DNA of 64,000 nt from Vishniacozyma victoriae (Eukaryota > Basidiomycota > Tremellomycetes > Tremellales > Bulleribasidiaceae), in contig JADPYG010000001.1 of assembly GCA_017654735.1 (NCBI GenBank), positions 558,001 to 622,000 of the forward strand, given 5' to 3'. Positions 12,155-24,533 of the stretch are shown here, in pieces (the first letter of the stretch is position 1; each line of letters begins with the position of its first letter). A program made the translations under genes and the position numbers. The notes below the pieces were generated by a model that made no database searches, was not told where the DNA came from, and saw nothing but the letters and a program-made list of their open reading frames with translations.

Positions 12155-12502
12155 GATCTCTTGTCTGCTGAACTTATCTCGATGATGTACAGAACCAGGT
12201 CGATGATGTGGTGTGTATGGGTTGTATGTTATGGTATAGATTGATATATAGAATGTATAATGAGAACTTGTCTTACGCTAACCGAATGACTAAAATGATC
12301 TACGGGTATAAACTTCGGTCATCATATAGTCAGTCAATTGTGCCCGAGATCTCATCTGATCTGATCAACCTCGGTCTTCGATTGATGACTCAACTAACCC
12401 TCAGCTCCACTGATTAGGAGCCGCGGTCCGGTCAACATCCCCGTAGTCCATGCATGCATCCATGCGGTGTCTAATCTTTTACTCTCGTTAATGTACACTG
12501 CT
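12155..12502. promoter_or_regulatory. Upstream region of bZIP gene
   Basis: 348 bases between two genes on the - strand. It should contain the bZIP promoter and the SAD1 3' end. I see no coding or RNA signal. Confidence 0.45.
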
Positions 12503-14396
12503 CTACTTTGGAGTGGATAAATCCCGCCTTTCCCAAACTTGTATAACCGTCTCTCCCAAAAAGACCATTTCTCTCCTGACCTCCTCCACACGCAGATCTT
12601 GCATTTCAAACCATTTCTCATCATCACCACCTCCCTGACCAGCCCTAACGTGGATCTTCCATGCTGCTTGATTCTCTTCCGAGGGGTTTTTCTTGCTTAC
12701 TCCCGGACCTGTTCCTGTTGAAGTCGTTGATGCTGTTGTGGATTCGAGGGTTACACTGGAGAGAAGATCGTAGACTGAGTGAATTGGGTCCGATGGTTTT
12801 GGGTCGACATCTACTTGTCAATGCTGATACGACGGCTCTGAGGACTGGACTCACAGTCGGAAAGCTCGACTCCACGGAGGGGGAAGTTGACTACTGTGGG
12901 ATTTCGTTCTTCAACAAAGTTGTTCTTTGTGAACCTCTTGATATGTAGAATAAGGTATGGAGGCAGGGCAGTCAAGTGATGACGCTTTAGCGTAGGCCCG
13001 AATTCCTGCTTGTTAGTACAGATATCAAGACACTGCTGATGAATTTACCTGGGTGGTCTTGCCATCAAATTTGGCTAGAACCGTCGATAATGGAACTTGA
13101 GGGATGATCTTCTTTTCATTCTGATCCTGGAATAGCGGGGTCGCTGGTAGATCCAAAGCGAGGAACAAGAAAGGTGATGATATCGTTTGAATATCTGGAT
13201 CATCAGCTTTGGTGCGTGACGAAACCAGACGATCAAGCTTACCTCGTCCTGGCTCAAAGACTGGCCTAGCATACTCCTTATGCGTAATGACCTTCTGAGT
13301 CTCGATCTGAACCTTCCCCTGGAACGTCGAGTAGATGACACTAGAGTTCCTCTTCTTGGTCCCACCCAGATCCCTATGTAGGGTGTTCACGATCCAACCC
13401 AAGAACTCGACGGGATCACCTTGTTCCGTCATCTTGAATTTCCCAGCACTCCTCTTGCTCACCTCCTGCAAGAACTCGTGAGGCGAAACATGTGCCTTGA
13501 ACAATCTAGGGTTCCATAGTCGCCTACATAATGTCGCTAATCGCTGGACGAGTTCGGTCGGACGCCTTTCTTCTTGTAGTTCGGGCGAGTTGGGGTTGAG
13601 GAGGAAAGTACGCAGAGGTGGAATGTGGAGTAACAGGTGAATGATGACATTTAGGTAATCGTTCCTTTTGATGTTGTTTAGACCGATGTAGCCTGGTCGA
13701 TATGGTTCTGATTCTAGCGTATAGGATGGTTCAGGTAGCTTGTCGAGTAGTTTGAGACCAGATTGCTTATATCGTGGATTGAGGACGTAGAGGATATCAT
13801 TCAATGAGGGGTCTGAGACGGGATAACCTTCGGGCAGGACGTAAAACTACCTGTCAGCTCCGAACCACTATGATCAATGTGGAACACACCTTTTCCGTAG
13901 AGAGATTCAGCCATACACGGTGATTATCACCAACAGCATGTCGATATGCCCAACTTCCCCTTCCCCTTCCCTGAAAATATTTCCCACACACCAAACAAGC
14001 ATAAACGTTGATATTACTCAGACTCTTGGAACAAAGCCGCTCAAAGTCGAAGTCCAATTTAGATCTCGATATCTACTAGTCAGTCTCATCATCACCCCTC
14101 TTGAGAGGACTCACTGTGTCAAGGTACATATCCGCCCTGCTCAGATCTTCCTCCTCGGCAACAGGCTGCTCGGGTACATCCTCTTCATCACTCTCGTAAT
14201 CTTCATTCCCCTTTGTTGGCTCAGATAAATCCGGTGCCGAGGTTACAGAAGGCATATGAGCCGTACTCGAAGTAGCACCGTTTGCGTCGGAATGACCATT
14301 ACTTGGTGAAGGGGGTAAAGTGGAGAATTGTGTATCGGGATCCAAGCGAGCTCGTTTGGCTGCTGGCGGAGAGGCCGGTTCTGAGACCGCTGCCAT
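12503..14396 (-). CDS. SAD1: Sad1/USP39, inactive ubiquitin-protease-fold splicing factor
   Basis: Sad1 is needed to assemble the U4/U6.U5 tri-snRNP for pre-mRNA splicing. Exons 14115-14396, 13890-14072, 13049-13846, 12855-13008 and 12503-12813 give 575 residues; the start ATG at 14396 has the context CCAAGATGG. An acidic N-terminal leader is followed by a ZnF-UBP domain (LDFDFERLCSKSLSNINVYA, then CLVCGKYFQGRGRG) and a USP-fold domain. The site of the catalytic cysteine reads GLNNIKRNDYLNV, where active enzymes have a Cys in place of the Asp. This is the known inactivation of the family. The C-terminus EKWFEMQDLRVEEV...VIQVWERR is typical. At the exon 2 acceptor (tagtag) the first AG would give an immediate stop, so the second must be used. 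The penultimate acceptor is ambiguous by one Gln codon. Confidence 0.94.
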
Positions 14397-14841
14397 CTTG
14401 GAATGACTGAAAGTGGCCGCTTTGCTGGTAAATGGTAAAGTCAAGGGCTGAGAGAAGTACAAGGCTTGACATCAATTTCCTAGCTTTATGATCTGAGAAA
14501 GGAGCTCACCTCGGTCCTGAAACTCGTGGAGCTGAACTTTGAGTTTCCTTTTGTGTGGCAATTACTGTTGAACCACTCTGTCTTCTGGGAATTACTCCTG
14601 GCGACTATTGTTGTTGGATATGATGGAGATTGATGGTAGATAGTCAAGGGCCAAGAGAGGGTAGTTGTTGAGCTTGCGCCTGTTTCCTTTCATTAGGCTC
14701 GCCAGGTCTTGCCTCCACTTTAACGTGCCCACTTTGTGCTCAAAACCACCCTATGAATTCGCAGCAGTACACATCATCTCATGCTGGTCGTAGAGAGTCA
14801 CATGCCTGACTCAGAATCCGAGACATCACCCAGCAAGACCG
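14397..14841. promoter_or_regulatory. Divergent intergenic region
   Basis: 445 bases between SAD1 (-) and the UNC80-like gene (+), presumably both promoters. An ATG at 14801 upstream of the chosen start is out of frame with it and could open a short upstream ORF. Confidence 0.45.
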
Positions 14842-17800
14842 ATGAGCGGCAAAGAACCACCAAAGAGCTCTCGAGACCGTTTACAACAGCGTGTCCCTTC
14901 CGGTCCTCGTCCGCCTTCGACTGCCGCCTCGACGGCTCGCAGCCATGACACATTCATGACGGCTCCCTCGAGGGGCTTTACACTAGATGATATACCCCGA
15001 TATTCCCATGGGTCAACTTCTCAATCTAGAGAAGCAAGCGATGTGTTCGAGTACACTGCGGACATGATTGATTCACCAGAACTTATGGACTCGCCGACCT
15101 CGTCTCGCTTCCCTCAGACCACCTCACCTGATACCCTGCCCATTACTTTGCCCGCAATCAAATCCCCAAAGCGAAAGCCAACGGCTCTACGACTCAATAC
15201 CCAGGACCTCCTCGCTCCTGCCACCTCACCGACGAAACCCGTTTCACCAGGTCTACAGCACTGGCAACAAGTCCGGGATCATGTTATGACTCCAGCCGAA
15301 GAACGGGCTGCGCACTCTCTGGCACGTCCAGGGCCAGCTCACGAAAAGAAAAAGACATTCGATATCGTGTCGAAAGCGGTCGGACGATTTGGGATGAAGC
15401 AAGCTGCAGATCATGTGATTCGGGGAGATGAGAAGAGGAAAGATACATTGGCTATGAAGGCTGAATTTGGAGATCTGAGCGTGGAACAGAGGGACGAGAT
15501 TGCAAGAGAGCGAAGGCGGTTCGCGAGGGATGTCAAGACTTGTCTTGATGCTTGTTCAGCCGAGGAGACGAGGCGGCGCTTAACGAGGTCAGGCCAGCCG
15601 GCTGGAGGTAGTGATATTAAGATGGTCAAGCATGGACATGCGGCCGAAGGGAGTGGAACGTCATCGCATGGTTCTCAGCTACACCCACAGCGTCACGCAC
15701 TCGATAACGAATTTTACGCTTTCGCACCGCTCTTGACAGAACTACATCGACACATGCCAGCAGCACGAGCCAAGAAACCGTGGTCTCGAACTTGTCCGCA
15801 CCACGCCGCGATCCTTGCCGAGCTGGGTGCCGCCTTTCTCGACGACGCCATAACAACTGCTGGAGAACGTCAACAGGCTTTAGAGGTCTTTGGAACAGTC
15901 GTACGGAACTGGGCAGCTGATAGTGCCGAAGAAGAGTTATCTCGCTGGACTTGGTTATGCCATGTCCTCCTCTGGGACGACCGACAACTCCGAGATCGAG
16001 GATTGACATTGCTGGACTCGCTCCTCCAGTACTCTGCAATGGATCACGGCCATGGTCACAAACAACACAGTCCTACCGCCTTCATCAATCTCTCTGTCGC
16101 ATTGATACGATTACTTCATGCACTCGATACATCTCACCGTCAGGAGAAACACGTCGACCTCGTCATGGATTTGATTCGCAAGTTGAGCGAGGGATCCATG
16201 CTGAATCTGGAAGAAGCAGCGGTTGCAGAGTGGGCCGCCACCGAACGCTCGGTTGGTGGACAAGGTGTGGAGTGCAGAGAGTTGTTCTGGGTAGCTGTGG
16301 GTACAGCGGTTGGTACAGATGTCAAGCTGGCTGAGTGGCTCTTCAGCTCCAATACCCCTTACCTTGTGGTCAGTCTCCAGATATCCCGTTCAAGCCCGAC
16401 TGACTAGCAGCTCTTCAATCCACCTCCGATACTACACGGCACACCGCCAATAGTCCTCCATCTCCGCTCACGAGCTATTTCAAGATTCCTAAAATCCTTC
16501 GCCTCATCCGTCAATCACTACTCCCCATCCCAATTAAATTTGATCTGCCAAACTAATCGGAGAATCCTCGAGCCCGAACTTAGGCTGGTATCAACCACAG
16601 ACGAATTATGTTATCAATGGGCCGACTTTCTTCTTTCTTTTGAAATTAGCCAGTACAGCTCCAACGAAGAGGAGGATGTAGAACAGTCGGAAGATCCTTT
16701 CAGGATCACTTTCACGCCAGCTCAGTCGGCTAGGGTGAGTTCCAAAGCTTACAGAGAAGCTCTGGTAAGGTACTGGCAGCTTGGCGGGCGATGGGGAACT
16801 GGCATCAGGCAAGCGGCGCAGGTCCGGGTAAGTCTCAATGCCAAAAGGAGGGGCTATACTGATATCTTAGATGGCGAATGCTTCACTTGGTCAATTGTAC
16901 GTATTGGTCCGGACGTGCTTGGCAAGCAAACCCCTCATCCAGCTTGGTCAATTCTGCTTGAACCTTCTTCTTGCAGTGAGTGCCGAGCCTTTCGTCGCAT
17001 GGGTATGCTAATAGACTAGCGACTCTGTACTATCAGTCCTTCACCTGTAGAGGCCAGAAGCTTCCTACGGCATCTCCAGTCAAATCATCCACAACTGCTT
17101 TACAAATCGCTCTTTGCCTGCGCAGCTGCCATATCCCCTCCGTCACTCGGACCACCCCTCAAATTAGTGCTGGCACTATCCGAAATCCTGGGACAAAGTA
17201 GATTTTGGATAGACGTCGATCCTCAAATGGTTGCGATCGTACTTATGGGGAATGTTAGTACTGCGAAGGGTAAGGGTAAAGATGGGCAGATGCAAGTGAC
17301 GATGGTGAAACTGGGTCGATACGCTGTGCTTGTCCAGCTGCTGAAAGCTCTGGATAAGCTTGATTCGGGAGCCAAGATTGAGAATCGGCTGAAGAGCTTT
17401 GCGGAGCAGTTGGAAAGTAGGCTAGCAGTGATGCTTGAAGCTGAGGTGAGCACACTCGCGTATGAAGATGTAGACACTGATTTGGTAGGAGAAGGACGCG
17501 AAGCTACCGGACGATTATCGGGCTCTGCTTTGTACCTTGTTCTATCGACTTCGTGACATCTCGAGATCTACCAAGAAGTAAGCCTTATCACTCTCAAGTC
17601 AGCTGCTGCTGAGACTTCAGATCAAGCTGGAGACATATTGTCATTCGCTGGTATCTCGAGACTTACGAGACACTACCTCAAGACGAGCCCCTCGAAAGTC
17701 CGGTCCAAGAATTGCGAGCCCTCCTCCATGACTTGGAAATTCACTTGACGCCAGCTACCCAGGTCACTCCCCACGCAAAACGAATGACCACGCTCGGTCA

Positions 17801-20800
17801 CCCCAAGCGAAAGGCTACGGGCGCTCTCTCGTCTGGTGTTCGAGATGCCATACTTGATGTCGAGCTTCGAAGTGCGCTGCCACCCCTTCTGGTCTTCGTA
17901 CAAGGTACACTCACTTCCGACGATTGTATGCTTTTACTCTCGCCTCTCTGGAATTCTCTGGGTGATGGAGATGCTACTCCCGCCGCGGCATTTTTATTTA
18001 TGAAGTGCGCCGAGAAGAATCCGGGGGCAGTACAGGAAATGATCATGGCCGACCTTGACCATTCCGATTCAACGATACGATCTGGAGCTTTGCGGAAACT
18101 GGCCAAACTGTATGGGTGGAGATATCAGATCCTCTCGCAGAAGACCAATACCGATCGCAGAGGTCCGACTTTTCACTTCACGATGCAGAATCTGGTTTAC
18201 GTGGCTACCGAGATCGGACTCCCGCGTTGGGTCCAGCCTCAGGAAGTTCAGGACGCTGCTCTCCAGAAATTTGGGAATACTCTACCACTGGAGCTGCGAC
18301 AGCGATTGATGGAGCTTGGCTGGAATGAGGATGAAGAGATGGTCGGGAATAGTGATTGGGAGCATCTGCCTATCTCTTCACTGCCATCACTGCAGCTGCA
18401 GGTGGATGAGGAAACGAATACCCGGTCGCCTTCTCCTATACGCTTGAATCGGTCATCATCCACAGGAAGTGGTCACTCGATATCCATCAAGCGCCGTAAA
18501 CCGCTTTTCGCCCCTAGTCTGACTGCTCTAGTCGGAGCGCAAGCATTGATATTGACGGACGAGAAGGACCCGATCGCGGCAACGACCTCTAGAGAATTGG
18601 TCAAGCTCCTTCAACGCGACGATGCCTCTGGTTTATTCCGTATCCTCGGCGAAGGCTTCGAAAGCGACTTGCAACATACGCTAACATTGGTACGAGCTGG
18701 TACGACGACTACAACTCCCGGATTTGCTTACGCCGCTACAAACGCTCTCGTAGGCCATGCCAGAGCTGCTGTGCGATCTGGAGCTCCCTTCCCGGCTTAC
18801 GTGGACGTCTTGACGACTATTGCGATTACGATGAGAGGTCTCAGCGGGATTTCGTTACGGGATATAAGGAAGAATCGGTCCGAACACGTCTTACTCCCCG
18901 CCTCGATACATGAAGATGAAGGTGGCTACAAGTTACATGCCCCTTGGCGGGAAGGTGCCATTGGAGCTCAGACGGCCCAACTCCTGATCCTAGCCGGGAT
19001 CTTGCGAAACAACCCAAGGGACGTATACCTGATCAAAAAGATGTTGTCGAACCTCCAGATCCAATCTTCTATCCACTCCCTGTCGTTCTCGAGAGCATGG
19101 TTGCTATTGATCATACAAATGTTCAGTACCGCCAACCGGAATTACAATGATCGAGCGGAACTACGACATTTTTTATCGAACGTCAGCGCGATTTTACGGC
19201 AACATGGTCGAGACGATCTTCTAGTCGTCGCTCATTCCATGAGGGTATTCATGCTATGTTCAGCTCGATTTCGACGAGTCTACGCTTCGGTCGGAATTCA
19301 GTCGACAATGGGGGCGATCTTCGAGACTTATAGCAGTGACAATCCGGCCATTAAGGATTGTATTGAATACGCCATGAGGAGTGTTTATCGTATACACGGC
19401 GATTCTTTTGTCCATCTTGCTTGTGTCACCATCTCCGAAAGTCCTGCCGATCCACAAATGTTATACGATCTTCTGGCCTCTCTATCGGTCAAGAATTCGC
19501 CATCGTCAGGAGTGTCGTCCGGTATACGAGACATGAACAGGAAAGAAGAGATAGACGCACTTGTGCATACGATCAGTGGACCTGAACTGGCCTTTTCGGA
19601 AATCGGAACAGCCGCGGCGGAACGTCATGCGAGTAAAGTCGCCAGCGTCAATTTCGAAGAGACGGTATTTCCGAAACACAACATTATCAAATTGTTCAAT
19701 ACTGTCATTGCCGCCAGTCCAGCTTCCATACGGGCCATCCGTTTCCTCGACTTACTAGGGGGTATGGTCCCATATATTCAAGACGACGCCAGCAGGTCGT
19801 TACTACAAGATTCCGTCGAGGCATTGGGAAGGATCGTGGTGAAAGGCCGGAACTCTGACGATGCTACCTTGAGAGGATTGGCACCTCAGGCAGAAGACAA
19901 GGAGACGGATTGGATCGGGACAAAGTCTGGATACATCGCTTTTGTCGATGCCTACGCTCGTTCGGGAGGTCGGTTGTCGAATACAGCTGTCAAGCGAATC
20001 TTGCAGCTCGTACCTCAACTACTCAAGAATCACGCCAGCACAACAGGATCAACAGCTTCGAGTATCATCGGCTCGCTAGCCAAGACGTACCTCTCTTCCA
20101 CTCGACCTGCTCTCTTCCTTCGAGACATCGCCCCGACCTTTCGTACATTCATGACCGCCGTGGACTTTTCGGGATTACTAGACCAAATCACCGAACTGAT
20201 TGAGAACGCTTCTTTCGACGTCGATATCGAGACGACATCCGTAATCATCGACCACTACGTGCGGCCATCTGTCCAAGTCCTCGGCTCGGCATCGGAGGAT
20301 AATATGGCTTTCCTTCTGCCATTACGCTCGAGTACTGTTCGACTACTCAGTGCAGCGGTCTTTCTTCGAGGAGACGCCTGGGTAGCTGTGGAACAAACCA
20401 TCCCCACCCCTGGACTCTTAGCTTCGGTGATCTTGCCTTTTTCGCTCATGCTCGAACCGCCGAAACAGGTCGATAGGGATTCTGTCTACTCCGATCTATG
20501 GATTCGGATGCTCCATTTCGTCCTCTCCAAATCCAACGCGACCGCAGCCATCAAGTCCAACCCATCCAATTCGATGCTCGCCGCTCGTCAGGTCTTGGTT
20601 TTTCAGATCATCAAGATCATATGTGTACGATCACCCGATACAATCTCTTCCAATAGGGCACTATGGCTCTACCTAGCCGATCGTCTTGAGCAAATGACGG
20701 AGGAAGCCGATGATCGACTCGTTGCGCCCAATTCTCGACAAACACCACGTATAGTCGAATGGATGAGATGGACTCTCTACGAGCTCCTAGCACTTCATCG

Positions 20801-21833
20801 AAGTCCACTTATGATCTCCTTTCGACACAAGATCCAGTTAGCTCTTTCCGATATCGAATCCCGATCTTCCAGGTCACCTTCACCGATCAATGACCGAACA
20901 AGGGGTTCATCACTCTCTCCTTCTGAAGCATCTATCCCTAGACCTCCTACAACTATCCGATCAATCTCTCAGACCAAACATCAGCGAGTCCCCAGTTTCC
21001 AACATGAGTCGAACATTCGCGGTCCACGCCTCTCACTAATCTCAAGAGCTAGGGTATCCCTCTCCCCCGCACCAGACAGACCCGTCCAATCCCGCATACC
21101 AAGCCATTCACTCCGTCGAAACCCCCCTTCCGATCAATCCATCACCACCATCAACCCTGACGACTTGAAACGACCTTCATTCATCGAGATCTCCGCCCGC
21201 AGATCCTCAAGGCCTTCATTCGATGCGTTCCCTACCAGAGCCGGGATGAACAACCGTTTCCCGTCTTCCGCGACGGTCCGTCAACTCCCGGGCGATAAAG
21301 GTGGAGGAGCAATCATACATCTCCTCGGTGCTCCGAGTCAGGTATCTTCTGTAATTGGTGGTGGACACGCCTCTCCCCTCTTGAGGGCTAGGACACCCGA
21401 TGGATCAAGAGCGACTTGTGAGATGCCTCTCAAGACTGATGAATTGGTTGCAGGAGTGAAGAGGGCTGTGAGGGCTGCTCAGATTGTCTTTGGATACGAC
21501 GTTGAGCTAAATGAGGATGAAGAGCCAATCAGGACTTGGTCCGTTCAGGATGCTCTGGTGGGTACCTCTACTTCCGGTGAACAATCAAGCTGACTGGAGA
21601 AGCATAGCATATCTGAACAAACAAAATTGTTTGTCGAAGAAGAATTTGGCGAATTGTTCAACCCCAAGCAAGATGACCCAGACGCCACGATAGGCTACGA
21701 CCTTTCCTTTGCCGATACCTCGGGATGGACATTCTCCGACAAGAGAGACGACGATAATGATAATGATAATGACGATGACGAAGAATACGATGGACAGCTA
21801 CGCGTACCTATCTTGAACATCACGCCAGCTTGA
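14842..21833 (+). CDS. Very large protein resembling UNC80 (cation-channel auxiliary subunit)
   Basis: Exons 14842-16368, 16408-16734, 16780-16827, 16871-16896, 16927-16975, 17020-17445, 17489-17577, 17621-21557 and 21600-21833 give 2,220 residues. After a disordered Ser/Pro N-terminus the protein is a long array of helices of HEAT-like character without membrane spans. The C-terminal quarter is Ser/Arg-rich with a short acidic Asp/Asn end. Segments such as the one around SARFRRVYASVGIQSTM and CIEYAMRSVYRIHGDSF resemble what I recall of basidiomycete proteins labelled UNC80. In animals UNC80 scaffolds the NALCN channel, whose fungal relative is Cch1. The assignment is from memory of family sequence and should be treated as tentative. 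Three very small exons (48, 26, 49 nt) sit together near 16780-16975, one flanked by a 30-nt intron. Confidence 0.8.
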
Positions 21834-21979
21834 TCCGAATGTAGCTATTTGTACGATTCCCCAAAATGATGCCATGCCTCTAATGTATGATACGAAATGT
21901 ACAATGCGTGATAGCTCCCCCACTATAAGCCTACGCATCGACGAGTTCACGAGTTCACGAGACGACCAAGACGCTACCT

Positions 21980-24197
21980 CTATCTGATCACTCGTGACAC
22001 CTTCTTTTCGGCAATTCGGGATGATCTTCGAGGTGGCGGTCGAGGTCTACCTGCAACTGGTCTCGCAGAGTGTTCAAGGGCCAGATCTGGAGTCAGCTCG
22101 GGCCGGACCTCTTGCTCATTACACTCACCTCGCATGTTTTCTACAGAATCGCCAAGTAGATCGCCACTAGATGGTGGATGTTGCGCATTGACACTGATCA
22201 TCAATTCAGCGCAAGTAAACGACCGAATATGACTCACAATGGACGTGAGCTTGGACCCGCTTCATCCAAGTTGATTAGATTGGAAGGCCCAGCGGTGGGC
22301 TGCAGTACAGGGTAGCCTCGAGGAACAGAGTCTTCGGAAAGTAGAGACGCACCCCGATACCTGCGGTGCTCTCGAGGTGCTGCTGCAAGCGCCCGTCGGT
22401 GGGCTCGGTGATCAGCTCGATAATCATTAGGCTTCTTCGGTGACTGCGGGTCAGCAATATTCGAAGCTTGATGCAAGATGACCTACCGCATGTTGGGGCA
22501 GCACCTTAAAATGACTCTGAGTAGCTGTTTCGTGTTCCGGCAACGTGCCCTTTCGAGGAGACAGAGTGAGATTGGCGGGTGGTTTCTTGTAGCGTTTGGC
22601 GCGACTGAAGATTTCGAAATTCTCGGACGGTGCATCGTGTTCGGGAATCAAATTCTCGTGTGCATGCTTGGCCGTCGCGTTCGGAGATAGCAACGCAGTG
22701 GCTCTGTTCTTGTGCGTGAAGAAATTGCTTGTGTTGACCTAGTGATCAGCGGTGTCCGCTCTTGGCGACTCACTCTCGACGTCTGAGCAATGTCCCGCAA
22801 CACGGTCCGCTTCGGCACCGCCGGCAATTGGGATCGGACTGGAATCACTGAAGATCAGCTGAAACCCCCAAATTCGTCGTTCTGACTCACTGGAGCGAGC
22901 CGTAGCTCGAGGTCTGGGTATGTCTTCCCAGTCCATATCCTCCCGTCTCTTCCACCTGCTCAACATCTTGGCCCATCTCTTCTCCCAACATGGCTCAGGT
23001 TCATACAATCTCTCCACCACAGCCTTTGACGTCTCACATAGCGCAAACTCGTGGTTCGAGTATGCCAAGAAGCATATATCCTGAATGACCGATGGCGAGA
23101 GCGTATAACGGAGTTTTGACGGAAGTTCATATGACGGTATATGGAATGGAACGGGGTCAGGTCGGTAGGGCGCAAGGAAAGGATGGTCGAGTATCTCGGG
23201 TATCTACTAGGTCAGCGAGACTCCTGAATGTGGAACTCACTGTGATCCGCTCGTCGGCATCCGGGTCGAGCATCTGTATGATCAAGGAAGCCGCTCTGCC
23301 AGGACCCATATGGTGAGGTTCGAAGTGAAAATCGGGGATTCCTCGAACGATCTTCTGCTTGGCGGTCGACTCGTTATCGTTGTCAAAGTCGATGAAAGGG
23401 TGAGGGATATGGAGAATTTTGGCCAAGAATATGCCGAGACTCCAGACATCATTTTGTGCGCCATAGTACATCCTATCCTGGACATGAGCTCCCTATCTCC
23501 CCCTTTACTCACCTCTACCTTTTGGGGACTCGAGTAATCCAGTGTACCACCAGCACTCCTGACTCGTTGTCCATATGCGGCGAAATGGCTGAAGCCAAAG
23601 TCAATGAGGGATGGGCAGCCGACCGGATCGACAAGAACGTTGGATCTCTTGAGGTCTTCGTGCGAGACGCCGAGTGCATGAAGGCTATGTACCGTCATGC
23701 ACAATCTTCGGAAGAAGGTGACCAATTGAGTGTGCTCCCATGGCTCTTGGACGTGTGAGGCCGAGTGAGGGTGAAGAGTTGTAAACATATATCTGCCAAT
23801 AAGTGACGCTCCGATGTATCATGACTTACGTCCATCCATCTCGTTCAACTATCCCCTCAAGCTCAACCACACCCGGCATCTTCAAACCAGACAATGCCTT
23901 GAGCAGGACAACCTCTCTATGCGCCTCCGTCGCATCCACCGTTTGATCCCAGGTGACGGGTTGGGCCCGATCGTGGTGGAGGGCGGGAAGGATCTTGCAG
24001 GCCGCTTTCCGACCATTGACGTGGGTAGCGAGGCGGACATGTCCTGCCGAATCAGCCATGCCATAATCAGATGGGTGATGGAGATGTGACGTACCGTATG
24101 CTCCTCGACCAAGGGTATGGCCCAACCTCCAATTGCCAATGTGGGTCAACGTACTCCTCGGAGTAATTTCCTCTTTCCCACTGGCCTTGGCTGGCAT
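21980..24197 (-). CDS. Serine/threonine protein kinase with long basic C-terminal tail
   Basis: Exons 23830-24197, 23513-23792, 23241-23477, 22891-23203, 22774-22847, 22487-22738, 22238-22443, 22129-22193 and 21980-22086 give 633 residues. Kinase motifs in order: glycine loop LGRGAYGTS, Lys in AACKIL, catalytic loop HEDLKRSN (HRD replaced by HED), DFG in LIDFGFSH, SPQ in place of APE, DVWSLGIF, and the closing arginine in DERITIPEILDHPFL. It should be active, since the catalytic Asp and both metal and ATP residues are present. The subfamily is not clear, though the overall look is CAMK-like. After the domain comes a Trp/Arg-rich segment (WEKRWAKMLSRWKRR) and a disordered tail rich in Arg, Pro and Ser, likely regulatory or nuclear. 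The last intron (22128-22087) is 42 nt with no stop, so a form retaining it is possible. Confidence 0.85.
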
Positions 24198-24533
24198 GTG
24201 AGGCTAGGTTGAGGATGTAGGAGATAGATGAGAAGATGGGGGAGTGGTGTAGATATCGCCAACGTGGATGTATGATTTATGTTAATACTGTATCAAAAGG
24301 CGGTGTTTGGAGTTGAGTAGGATAAGAAGTGTCCAAGAAGAAAGAGAAGAATGAGAGAAAAGACTGAGCAAGAGAGATGAAGGGACGTTGGTTGATTGAA
24401 TCTACAGTCATCGATAATCAGGGAAGGGAAGAAAGATGATTCAACATATCAGTCAACCCGAGTCTCCGCGCACGGACCTCCTGAACCAACTGCCACTTGA
24501 TACGGGTGGTTCTTTACAACATATATACACAGC
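24198..24533. promoter_or_regulatory. Upstream region of kinase gene
   Basis: 336 bases between two genes read leftward. The stretch 24300-24440 is purine-rich on the + strand (many GAAGA/AGAGA words), a pattern common in fungal 5' leaders read from the other strand. No coding signal. Confidence 0.45.

Noticed and set aside
13600..13700. SAD1 as an active deubiquitinase
   Set aside because: The catalytic Cys position is Asp in NIKRNDYLN, the known state of inactive Sad1/USP39.
15626..16039. - strand 137-residue frame
   Set aside because: Lies opposite the first large exon of the UNC80-like gene and has no recognisable protein features.
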